A stretch of 64,000 nucleotides of DNA, taken from contig VUYV01000047.1 in NCBI GenBank assembly GCA_008711295.1, positions 3,189,125-3,253,124 on the forward strand. Direction: 5' to 3'. Source of the stretch: Anarhynchus alexandrinus (lineage: Eukaryota > Chordata > Aves > Charadriiformes > Charadriidae). Each line of letters starts with the position of its first letter. Position 1 is the first letter of the stretch. Positions 40,064 through 51,357 of this stretch are shown one piece after another. The position numbers and the translations under genes are program-made. A model generated the notes under the pieces. The model was not told the origin of the DNA, made no database searches, and worked only from the letters and a program-made list of their open reading frames with translations.

Positions 40064-40467
40064 TACTCATAGAATCATAGAAACCACAGAATCATAGAAT
40101 GGTTCGGGTTGGAAGGGACCTTAAAGATCATCGAGTTCCAACCCCCCTGCCCTGGGCAGAGACACCTCTCACTAGACCAGGTTACTCAAAGCCCCATCCA
40201 ACCTGGCCTTGAACACCTCCAGGGATGGGACATCCACAGCTTCTCTGGGCAATCCGTTGCAGTGTCTCACCACCCTCACAGTAAATAATTTCTTCCTAGT
40301 ATCTAATCTATATCTCCCCATCTTTCAGTTTAAAACTGTTACCCCTTGTCCTACCACTACACTCCCTGATAAAGAGTCCCTCCCCAGCTTTCCTGTAGGC
40401 CACCTTTAGGTACTGGAAGGGACTATGAGGTCTCCCCAGAGCCTTCCCTTCTCGAGGCTGAACAAAC
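40064..40467 (-). mobile_element. 5'-truncated avian CR1 LINE, 3' end
   Basis: The copy opens with the octamer-like tail seen in reverse (ATAGAATCATAGAAACCACA, GAATCATAGAATGGTTCGGG). It continues with GGAAGGGACCTTAAAGATCA, CCTGGCCTTGAACACCTCCA, CCGTTGCAGTGTCTCACCAC, CCTTTAGGTACTGGAAGGGA and TCTCGAGGCTGAACAA, where it stops. This is the same subfamily type as the 19129 copy but shorter. It is in the sense orientation of ARHGAP15 and non-coding. Confidence 0.95.
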
Positions 40468-42077
40468 AATCTCAATGATCTTATGATAACATTGTATAAC
40501 AATTCAGGTATTACAGTGTTCTCATTATTTTTCCATAAATTTTTAGTGCTATGTTTTGATTTTGATTCAAACACATCAACTGAAATACCTTCATATGAAG
40601 AAAGGAAGGTAGGAGCATTATAGCACCCTAAAATTCTTTATTTTAAAAAAAGAAGAAAGATACTATACATATGTTTTCACGCAAAAGTATATACAAAGCT
40701 TATTTTTGCAGGAACACAATTTCTTAATTTCTTGCAAACCATAGCAATGAGACAAAGATTTTGATTTAAGTCAATGTATCTACAGCTCTGACAGGAGACA
40801 GTCGAAGATTGATCATGAGATCATCACCTGCACTTCTTAATTTTTAGTCAACTTTCTGGTCCTCCCAGCTACCTCTTCCCAAGGGAAAACCTAGGTGCTG
40901 TTCAGGAGCCAGTTTACTCCAGAGACTCCTTCCAAAAGGTATTATGGATCAAGACAGCACCAAGTTTCTTTGCCTTTGCGATACTCTGCCCGCTAACTCT
41001 TATCCCAGAAGGCATTTTACTTTCGTGCAGATATGTAACATTATGCTTATCAGACACATTCACCACGATGTTTGAAAAGCACCAGGCAGGTGGGATGGAT
41101 ATAACCATCAGTTCATATCGGACGCACACGCATTAATAATACCAGGCATCACAAGGAGACCAGAGAAGATCTGAAGAAAAGCTTTACCTGATTAGGACAC
41201 AGCCAGTTTGTCCTAGAAAGAGCGAGGGTGGAGCAATGTGGGTGCAAGCCACGTGTTCCTGCACCTTGAACGAAGTCTTTTATTATAGGTACCCACCAAG
41301 CTAAAGGTAAGTTGCTCTGGTTTATATTTTTGTACCTTGAAGCCTCCTAAGTGGCAAGTAATGAAACCTGCATCTGGCTGCTCTCCTTTTCTGACCTGCC
41401 TGCATCTGGCCACCTTCCCTTAGGCTCTGGGTCGCTGGACGGGAGTATAACCTTCTCCAACAAAAGAGATTATAAAACGTACTATCACTATGTGATTGCA
41501 ACATATACGAACTATAAAGCTTTACACGCAGAGACATACTCCCTCTAACAGGTCTTCATACCTGCTTGCTTTTTAAACTATTTCTGTGTTCTAGACAAGG
41601 TGTCTTCATGAATTTCGTGACGATTAACCCTTTTCTTTCCAAGGGTGTTTTTTTCAAGTGTATTAGCACTGGAGTATTTTAAAATGTTTTAACTCCATTT
41701 ATTTAAAATGTGCTGTTTGGAAAGAGTTGCTCAGTCTTATAAGAATGCTACTTTTCCATAGAAATTGAACACCTTAAAAATTAATTACAAAAACTGTTAT
41801 CACATGTAGGAACACTTTATATGCTATAAAAAGGCTTAAGGCTGGTTTACTCTGGCTTTCATAGAGAATGCATTGTCACAAAGATTAAAGGACAGCAGGA
41901 TCTACATGTTTTGTTGTTTACTTTTTATTTCTAAATAAGTGGACATGAAACAGGTAGATACAATCCCCGTATCAGCCGTATCAGGTGAACCATTTCCATA
42001 TGGAAAAGTGAATTCCACTTCCCACGGCTGTGGGAAGACCTTGCCTTGAATATCTATGTGCAAGAAATACAGACTGA

Positions 42078-42510
42078 AACTGGGGCAGATTCAGAAAAGG
42101 GCTATTTGAGAGGATAGGGAAAAAGAACATCAGGCTATCATAGGAATGACGACTACAAATCTTGGCTGGTTTAGTCTACCAAACCAAGCAGGGGAAGGAA
42201 TACGACTGCTGTCTGTAACTCTATTTGGGGTGGTACACCTGAGACAGAGAGGGACTGCTGAAAATAAAGAGCTAGCTAAATGCTGAAACAAGAACACGTT
42301 CGTAACACAGATCCATTTAGGCTGAAAATTAGAATGCTTTCAGCTTGAAAAGTGAAGTTTTGGAACATTCTTCCAGCAGGAGCTGAGGGGCAAAAGCATT
42401 ACTACTGAATTTCATTAATTATGAAAGGAATCAAATGAGGTAGTTGTTTTCAAGAACTGGGGAATTGATTCAATGCTACAAAAAGTCTGTCTGAGGCAGA
42501 TAATGCTATG
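42078..42510 (+). mobile_element. Old CR1 (L3-like) LINE fragment, 3' part of ORF2 and 3' end
   Basis: On the plus strand, GGGGCAGATTCAGAAAAGGG and CTTGGCTGGTTTAGTCTACC match the CR1 order GGTGCAGAGAAGGGCTAC ... CTTGGCTTGTTTAGCCTA. Later, CCATTTAGGCTGAAAATTAG and TTTTGGAACATTCTTCCAGC match the conserved TTTAGGCTGGAAATTAG ... TTCTGGAACAGCCTTCC. The reading frame is lost. It is antisense to ARHGAP15 and as decayed as the 757 and 34215 copies. The exact right end is uncertain. Confidence 0.8.
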
Positions 42511-42876
42511 TTACACTTTTCAATAACAGTAGCACAAGTGAATTCCTCTTGGGTGAATCCTGGGCACACTTAAGACAATGGCCAATGGAATTAATTAAAT
42601 GGAGCCAAATATCCTTGGTGGTGAGGGGACCTGCTCGTATGTCATAGCGTTCTCTTCAGCATCAATATTTAAAGCCAGCTAGTTGGAATCTTCTACTTAA
42701 TTGAGAAACAATACATCATTTAACCCTTCAGTGCTATTCCACCCTTTGGCTTTCAGAGGCGAGATCTCTTTATCTGGCACATCAGCAGGCAGCTGGTGGA
42801 ACAAATAGGAGATCCTACAAAGCACATTCCTTTTTAAAGTGTTAATAAGCTCTATCCAGGAGTTGGATCTTTAAAT

Positions 42877-42913
42877 AAGTTGGTCTTATTTAAGACCAAC
42901 TTAAGTTGGTCTT
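42877..42913. repeat. Three-unit inverted and direct repeat (perfect 12-bp hairpin plus third copy)
   Basis: AAGTTGGTCTTA at 42877-42888 is followed by a two-base loop and its exact reverse complement TAAGACCAACTT at 42891-42902. A third copy, AAGTTGGTCTT, follows at 42903-42913 with no spacer. The outer flanks CTTTAAAT on the left and TTTAAAT on the right extend the similarity. The block can fold on either pairing. It may come from a template-switch or snap-back replication event; function is unknown. Confidence 0.9.
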
Positions 42914-43399
42914 TAAATATTTGGGATTGCAGGTCATAATTTAAATTAAGTACATCCTCCAACCTGGAAGGCACAAACATTTATATGATTTCACCATGGG
43001 GAAAAGGTGAGTTTGGGCAGTAGGTATTCCTATCTAGAGCCTGATTTACAGTCTTTCTAATTGAGCTTGATTTAAAATTTTATAACCTAAAAACCTCCTT
43101 ATTTCTGTCGCATCCTTCCCAAAGTACCAAGAGCATTGCATCTGGATTGGTTAAAAATAGTAGTGAAACCTCAGAATACAGTGTAGTCTGAGAATCATTT
43201 TTCTGGCTACAAAGTTGCAATCAGGGTCGTCATTTCAATAATTACCACGAGAGGCTTCAGAATCAGGCTGACGGGAGTGACGGAAAGCTGGGCTGGCTCC
43301 TCCTTCCCAAAGAGCAAAACTCAGCAAGTCCTTCTCACTTGCTCTAATTCTGACCTCTTTGCAAAGGCAGTAGCCTAAAATATTTCCCGTTGCAGTGAA

Positions 43400-43542
43400 A
43401 ACACCTGCATCTATTTAGGTGTTATCAGTTGTCAGCCTATATTCTTTCCCCGTGGAGGCAAAATATGGAGATCTACAAAAATGGAGATATACTGACAACG
43501 CAGGTGATGGAGGGTGAAGCAGATGTAACCACCTGCGTTGTC
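43400..43542. promoter_or_regulatory. Candidate cluster of CACCTG/CAGGTG E-boxes in inverted arrangement
   Basis: GACAACGCAGGTG at 43494-43506 and its exact reverse complement CACCTGCGTTGTC at 43530-43542 are separated by 23 bases. A smaller pair, AACACCT at 43400-43406 and AGGTGTT at 43417-43423, lies just upstream. This gives four CACCT cores in 143 bases. CACCTG is the known target of ZEB and SNAIL zinc-finger repressors and of some bHLH factors. That this is a real regulatory element is inference only. Confidence 0.35.
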
Positions 43543-46500
43543 TATTGTTTTAAACTATAAAAATTGTGACTTTTGAACAATGCACATCAGACTTTAGTTT
43601 GACTTCCTAATGTAAACAAACATCTACTTAGTAAGGAATTAAGAGTCTGCACTAAACCAGCGCAAGCCATGTTGGATAGTTGGGCTTAAAAGCGATCAAG
43701 TCAGAGTAAATATCATTTCTTCATATCACATGAGTCTACGTCCCTTTTAGTACATGGAAGGGGCACAACTGCTTGACTCCGATAATACTTAAATTGCTCA
43801 TGATTTCTTCATGATCTCCTTTTCCTGAAGCAAGCGTCTGTTTGAAAAAACTGCTACCCATTTTTCCAAAATGTAGTTTTCCTAAACACTGTGTAGTTCA
43901 GTAGAAAAAAAAATTAGAGTAATCGTGACTATCCAGTCTCTACTTGCCCCCATATCAAATTTATCTTGAGTGCACATGTAGGAGTTTATTTTGTTAAGAA
44001 AAATATATGGTGTCTGTCTCTTCTTTGGAGCAAAGAAAAAAATTGGATTTGTAACCCTTTTTCTTTTTTTTGGTTAAACTTAAGTCCTTCAACAGTGTTT
44101 TGAACAAACCTAAAGAGATTTTAAGACAGACATTTTGTATTATAACATTCCCATGGGTCGTATGTATGATCGTCTTTACTAAAGCTCCTTTCAGTCCCAG
44201 TTGAATAAATACGCATTTTATTTCACTAATCTTGAAACAACAGGAATAAAGTTTACCCAGGTCTTTTATACCTCAGAGAACAAAACAAATACTACAAATC
44301 TTTAGAGAGAAAGGATATACAAAAGGGCTTGAGGTGAATGTTTCAAAGCAAATACTCTTTAAACGATGTGCAAATTATTTCAGCACTTGAACATGATTTA
44401 TGAAAGGGGATTAGTCCACTGAAACAAGAACCCAGTTTAAACTGTTGGGTTTCAAAGTCAAAGATGAGAGGCGTTTGCTGGAAAAGGCAGAAGAAACCGG
44501 ATAGTAATCTGTAGTGAGGATTTCTGATTGATTTTCTTTAACTAACTCAATCTTACATTAGCTATCAGTGTCATTCATACTTAACCGTGGTGGGCAGTAT
44601 AAAATACCTTCTTTTATGATATAATTCTCCATAAAAATGAAGTATGCAATAGTGATAATTAAGTAATAATGAGGTAATTAATAACTCGGTGACTAGCTCT
44701 CTATTTACTAGTATGCCCCATAAATGAGCGCAAGGCATATGAAACAATTAAAGATTATCCAAGCTCAAACAGATAACTTTTCCAGAGAGTTGTGTGTCAG
44801 TGAGCAGACCAATGAGTCACAGGTCACATCTATAATAATACATTATATTATATTGTAATATTCCCACATACTCTTCACGTAATGGGTAAGAGCTACTCTT
44901 AAGTACTATAAAAATGATCACTTTTATGTAATTGTAAAGATTAATAAGTGAGCTAACTTCTCATGGTTCCATAATGACCCTGCTGTTCTAGTAGGTAAAG
45001 GAAAATTTAATGATCCTGCTCAGATATGATTAATATCTAACTTTTTCCTGACTAAAAATCTGGACTTGGTTCAATAAAAATGAATTAAGTGAACATGCAC
45101 TGATTTCCCTGCCAAACGTTTATATGGAAGTTGGTTATGCCCAATTTGAAAATATGCTTTTTCAACCCAAATAGTAAACTCTGGAAGGATTTTGGAAAGT
45201 GAAGTAGAAATAAAACAAAGAATTAAGGAAACATTATATTATAATTGATGGAAACAGGATATTCAAATTCAGGAAAAATCCATTTTCCTAATGAGAACTA
45301 GTCACAGCCAGTTGTGATTTTGGGTGCAACATAATCTCCTATTATCAGTGGAAGTGACACAAGTTGTTTCTGAATTTGGCATGTTTTGTTTCTGAAAAGA
45401 CAATATTGTTACTTCTTTGTTGCTGAAACAATATTTTTCGAAGCTTTAAGAAAAGAGCATACCTATAGTAAATGATGCAGAGAAACATGAGAGTAAAAAT
45501 ATGTCAAAACATAAGTTTAGTCCCTATCGTACAAATATGAATGCTCCCAGTCTCTATAAACAGCATGTTGCATTTCCTTTTTGTGGGCTTTTTTCCGTAT
45601 CTGTAGTTGATGCAATAAAAATAAAATGCCACGATCATACAAGCTGGAGAGTGACAAAATTAACATTGCAGTAGGAAGCTGCATATTTGCATAGAGTTTT
45701 AATTTTGCTTTCTGTTTTAATTGTTGTCATTGGTAATGCTGCACTAATATACATTACTGCTTTATATTTCTTGATTTTATTAAAATAATAAAACTGACCT
45801 ATACATAATGCTAACACTGTAATGTAATAATACTCCCTAAATAGCATCCATTTGGCTTTGAACTTCACATCTAACTAAAATAAATGGGCTGGGAAGGGGA
45901 AAGAATTCAGACCTCATCAGAGCTAACAAAGAAATGGAGTGATTTCCCACTTCTGCTGCTATAATTAGCCCCCTTATCACAGAAGTAACCCTCCGTGGCT
46001 GAAGGACTCCTTTAGCAGAATCCAGCCCTCGACAAGTTTGGCCGAGCCAGGAAAACCTCTCCCTACACCCCAATACACGTTCTCCCAACCCTCTTCACGT
46101 GTTTGAAAGGAAGAGAGAGAAAATCACAGGGCTCCTCTCTCGCCACTGCCTGTAATTAGGTGGCCTTTTTTCTAGGAACTCTAAGCCATGCTTTCAACAA
46201 AATAAGTTTCTGGCTTTTTTTTCCTCCTGCTATTACGCAGCTGAAGCCGTGCAAATACGTGTGTTTGTGCCCTGGTAACCGTCCCTTCCCTCCGCAGGGA
46301 AACAATAGCCTCAGCAGCCCCAGGGTTTGCCACAGAAACATCCAGTCGCGTGCAGAGGCAAACTTTGAACCTTCGAGCAAGCCCTCGGAAAAAGCTTTAG
46401 CCAGGGAAGAAGCAAACACCACGCGGAGCCCAAAAGGGTTAAAGACCCACTGAACTCTCTATTTCTTCCATCACGTCCATTGAGAGACCAAAATGGGTTT

Positions 46501-48381
46501 CTGCTGCTGGTTTCCCCCCCCCACACACATTGTACAGTTTTAATTATCTAACAAACTGCATACAGAGATGATTCTGGATGTTTTAGTAATTACTTAGAAA
46601 TATTTACATGCCACTCTTTGAGTTTCAAAATTCAGGTTTCTAAAGTAAAGAAAAGTGAATGAAACAGGAAAAGCAACTTTGGGCAATTTTAAAGCACACA
46701 CAGAGTCCTCGGTCAAATACTAGGGACGGGGTGGCCTGACTTAAATAGTGTCTTTTAGGAAAGCAAAGCAGATTTCAGAGCCCCGATGACTCTGTAGCAA
46801 ATACCTCTGAAGGCAAATCAAAATTATGATCCAGAGGTTTTTTTTCCTAATTAGAAAGATGCTAGGAGGCATATTCCCCGGACACTGCCCTGCGGCCGCT
46901 CCCTGGAGAAGTGTGCGAGGGCAGTGGCATCCCAGAGCGATGCATCACCCCTGGGAATAAAAAGGCCCATGGCTCCCCGTGGAAAGTGCAAGAGGAATTT
47001 AGGTAAGCAAAATATCATTATTTGAGTTGGCCGGTGGCCAGGGTGCCGGGGCTAAGACCCCCGTCCTAACGAAGAGCGGAAAGGAATCCCAAGCCTGCTG
47101 TTTAATATGCATGACATGTCGGCTTTGCTGTCAACTTTTCCTTCCACCCCCTGCTTTTGTCCGCTTTTTCCACCTGTTGCAACTTGTCCTTATTCAGGCT
47201 GAGAGCTGGAATTGTCTTACTTCGATGTCGCATTGTGTCTGGCACAATGACGCCCGGACCCCTGACTACTCTTATTGAGACACTAAAATGATAATGAATA
47301 GCAATAATACCACACAGCCCATCAAGACTTTCCTTTTCACATTTATAGATATATACACATTTATATATTTTTTTAAATCTAGATGCTTTAGTTGTGGCAC
47401 CTCAAGCTAGAATTCAAATATGGAGGAGATTTTCCAGGATCCGTCATGGCAGGCTGCATGACTAACCACCGGGTTTTAAGTAAAGTGTTCTTGAAGATAA
47501 GAAAAATATGCGAGTAGAAACAATAAAAATAATGCAATTCAATCTTATCAATTCAGGCAGTTCCAGCTTTTATGTGGCAAACAAGGAGATCAAATTGCAT
47601 TTATCTAATATCACAGATTTTTTAAATGTCTAAAATATTTAATTATTTTGCTTTGGCAACCTAAAGCTGAGGAACAGATTACTGTTCCCACTACATAAGG
47701 AAATAACTGACAACAATTAGTATTTATTCTTGTTGCTTTTGTAATAAAAATAGAATTCCATCACTTTCAAGGAAACCTAAAATATTAATAAGAATGTGAT
47801 GAACTGAGTAAATGTGACGCCATAAGGAAATGATGGAGAACAGGTTGGAAATATAGTGCTTTGGGAATGGATTGCATTATCAAGCTTGTGATTGTGCATT
47901 TTGACAAGAGCAGCCCTCAGATTGATACGGTAGCCAAAGGGCACTCTTCCTACTGCGAAGCCGTTTGTTTCCATCCGCAATGGGGGGAGTAGAAGGGGAA
48001 TTGATCCCCTCCGACAATCGATAGCGACTCCAGCCCAGGCTCTTCCACAAGAGGTCACTCCTGAGTGACGATATTCCCAGACGATGGCCAAAATGCAAAC
48101 CACAAAGCGACCGCGGCCAGAAAAAGCAACGCTGAGCTTAGCGGCGAGTGTGGAGTTGACTTCATTGCCCACAACGTGACTGTCCTCACAGCTCCTCTAG
48201 TCCAGACGCACAGTGAGGTCTTTTGGTTTTTGGAGAGCTGAACGATTTCTGGCAACCTTGCAATGCACAGGTCCTTCCCGAACCTCCCGTGAGCACTGAC
48301 AGCATCTCCACATTCAGTCTAACCCAGGTGCCGGGTTTCACGTGGTATAAAATTAACGTGGCAGACTACCTACCAGCAGAC

Positions 48382-48395
48382 CCAATTATAATTGG
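48382..48395. repeat. 14-bp perfect palindrome with homeodomain-type cores
   Basis: CCAATTATAATTGG is its own reverse complement, and TAATTAG follows closely at 48399-48405. This could be a paired homeodomain site, or chance in AT-rich DNA. Confidence 0.6.
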
Positions 48396-49954
48396 TACTA
48401 ATTAGGAGGGTTTTTTGGCAACCTCAGGAGAAAAAACCAAAAACCTACAGTCTGAATGACAACGAAATTACTTGGAAATTATGAAGTCTGCCACTAATTT
48501 TTAAAATTATCGGTTTAGAACAACACTTATTCACATAAAAAGGAGTGGTGTTGCAAGGCGGTTTCCTTGCACCAAATATACACATCTTCTAATGGGGGAG
48601 GCTGCTAGGGTGAAAAACATGTTCTTTCTGACCCAGCATTAGCTGCATAAATTAAAACACTGAAATAGTTGGCATCATAAAATGAAGAGTAATCTCTTTC
48701 CATGTATTTGAGAGCAGGATCACGGTTTTACATATTTTGGTAACGTTCCCCAAGGCCATCCTTGGTTTCTTCTTAGCTCAAGAAAACTTCAATTAGAGCA
48801 CTAGTTGGATCCAAACTGGATGAGAAGCCACTGAAAAGCTGCGTGACCAAGACGGCGGACACTCTGTGAACTTTGGAAATTGAGCCTGGCAGTTTGAGCC
48901 CAATTTTCAATGAAATCAGTGTCTACAGCTCAAAAAGCATAACTGAGAATTACCATTTGTCCTTGTAGTGTAAGCAGAAGCAATTAGGATTAAACATAAA
49001 AACCAAATTCCTGCTACTAAGTCTCTAGGGGCAGTCTCCCCAGTTTTAAATTAATGAGTAAATTACTGGAATACTTTGGTTAGAATATACCTGTCCTTTA
49101 CATACTTGTGCTGTTAAAAAAAATCCAGTGACACAGCGGTACCGAGTCTAAAACTGGACATTTTTTGCAGCCCTTAAAATGTAGAGAAGGAAAATACAAT
49201 TGAGTCTGAACTGTCAGAATCTTTCGTTAAAGATTATCAGGGGTGGTGGTGGCCTTCTAACGCACATCAGTTGTTCGTCTTTCCTGTTAAACTGGAGGAG
49301 TTTTAAGCCATCTTTGAAAAATCTCCTTTGTTTGGATTTGGCATTGGCAGTAGTCAATAACATAAGAGCACTATAAAATTATAAAATCGTTAAACTTTGT
49401 AAGAACTTTATAAACACACTTGCAGATATTGCACATATCTTCTCTGTGCTCCGCAGTCAAACTGGACAATGAAACGACCACCTGTTAACTGCTAACAATG
49501 TGTCATTACCAGTTCTCATGCCTTTTTAAAGCAATTTTGGCTCTAGCTGCCGATAATTCTGGCTACGATACTTGTGTGAACATTAAGGGCACAGAAAGCC
49601 AAAGGCAGAAAACTGACAATACAGTTTGTGCTTAGACTACTAATAAGTAAGTGAATAATATGATTTTTCTAATTCCACATAATTGCTTGATCTCAAGGGG
49701 CCAAAAAAAAAAAGTTCTGAATACATATTTTAGAAGCAATCCAATCTCCAGTATTTAAATGCAAGCTTTGACTCGGTGAGATTTCACAGCAGATATTTTC
49801 ACATTTTTTTAATAGTTTAAATAGCCTTTAACAAAACGGAGGTTATTCGGGATTCTCTAAGGTTTGAAAAGAATCGTGGACTAAGTCTCTGTCACTGCTC
49901 ATACTCACTTTTTCTGTTTTGTCTGACAAATTATCATTTAAAGATATGTGAGAA

Positions 49955-50230
49955 GTCTAAATAAATAAATAAAAATTCCCTGAGTGCTGAGACAGTTTAT
50001 GGGCATTTTGCTATACAATAAGAGCAGAATCAGATCCTCAGAACTTACCATGCTCTCAGTCTTATTTTTCTTCCTCTGAGAAATGCAGCGTAACCCACAG
50101 TACAAAGATATTGGGACAATTTTTCACAAGCTACATTCAGGCCACTTTATATTTTATAACAGAAAGGGAAACCTTAAAAAAAAATATAATAATCTCCAAG
50201 ATAATAGGAAAACAACAACAACAACAAAAA
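49955..50230. repeat. Short (AAAT)n and (AAC)n microsatellites
   Basis: AAATAAATAAATAAA occurs near 49960-49975 and ACAACAACAACAACAA near 50212-50227. Both are short simple repeats in intronic DNA. Confidence 0.85.
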
Positions 50231-50569
50231 GCTTTGGTCTGCAAAAAAGAGACTATTTAATGAATCTCTGTATTTGTGTGTGTACGCCCGCACGCGTGTG
50301 TGCATATATTTATGATTGTGTGGATAATTATCATTAAAAATAGCTATGTTGGGTCTTTTTTTAGTGCAACCCTTTTTCTTAACGTCTAAGGCTTTGCTCC
50401 TGCGCTGAAATGCGTGCAGGCAAATTCCTGCACACCGCTTCGGTACCTATAGGTATCTCCTACCAGCACGCGAGTCTAAAGCTGTCACGGCGCTTACATT
50501 AGAAGCAGTATGTGAATCCCCTGCTAAACAAAGAGGAGAAACAAAGATTCAAGAGAGAGGGTGAAATTT

Positions 50570-50587
50570 AAAAAAAAAAAAAAAAAA
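50570..50587. repeat. Poly-A tract
   Basis: A run of 18 A with no identifiable element body to its left. Confidence 0.9.
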
Positions 50588-51230
50588 TTGCTGAGTGAGT
50601 GATTCAGGGACACCACCAGCTCCGGCGTCTACTGCCCACAATGTCAGGAGCATCTCGACACAAATTGGAAAAGGAAAGTCTCAGTGGAGTAAAGCACACC
50701 CCTGCCAGTTTTAGATCACTTTCTTTTCTAATCCCACTGACAAAAATCAGCCTCCATCCCTGGAATTTACCTTCTGTGAAATTGTAGATACATCTCGCTG
50801 ATTGTCGGCTACAGAGGATATGTCAGGTCTTTCAGCAATTCAGTGTATAAATACACAACAGACAAAATTACTCTGGCAATTTGAGGTATTTTACTAAAAT
50901 GGAAACAAAGCAACTGCAATAGAGCATTAGCATAGGACTCATGTTGCTTATTTTTAAAAATAAATGGCTTGAATAAATTTCTTTGCTGCTAAACAAATTT
51001 ATTTTGCTTAGGAGAGAATGTCACCCTTTAAAAGTGCGGAGCTAGTAAGTGTCTTCACTTAAATGCAAGTTATGTATATCAGCACAGAACACATTCAGCT
51101 TTAAAATTCTCAGTGATCTTCCTTACGTTCTGTATGTAATAAAAATTATCTTACCCTGTAATGGCATAGTTATTTAAAAAGGAAAGAAAAAAAGGAAGGG
51201 AAAAAAATCAGAAAAGAAAAAAAGCCTTAC

Positions 51231-51357
51231 TTAAAGATTTTCTGTGTTCAGGCTTTGGTTCTTTGGATTCAGTGTCTAAGCTATTCAGTAATTCGATGCT
51301 GGAGGATCTTCTGAGTTTGAACTCCAAATTTCTCGACGTACAACTCCGTTCTTTTGG
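51231..51357 (-). CDS. ARHGAP15: ARHGAP15 coding exon: Ser/Arg-rich linker after the PH domain
   Basis: The exon encodes 42 codons plus one base, starting PKERSCTSRNLEF, with RRSSSIELL in the middle and KPEHRKSL at the end. Human ARHGAP15, from memory, has a very similar segment (SRNLE, RSSS.ELL, KPEHRKSL) that is one residue longer. The acceptor is CTTTTCCCAG|CCAAAAG and the donor is TTTAA|GTAAGG. It begins in phase 0, matching the preceding exon, and ends with one base of a split codon that the 27695-27817 exon completes. No known fold is expected here; this is the flexible segment between the PH and RhoGAP domains. RRSSS and HRKSL look like sites for basophilic kinases, which is an inference. 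It is clearly less conserved than the flanking exons, as linkers usually are. Confidence 0.92.

Larger units (their letters stand above)
27818..51230 (-). other. ARHGAP15 intron, 23,413 bp
   Basis: The intron runs from donor GTAAGG (just below 51231) to acceptor CTGTAG (just above 27817). The phases of the two exons fit each other exactly, so no coding exon needs to be missing between them. It contains four CR1 remnants (listed separately), the hairpin at 42877-42913, the E-box inverted repeat at 43494-43542, and several AT-rich stretches with many TAATTA-like sites, such as 44620-44760. The rest shows nothing I can name. Confidence 0.88.
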
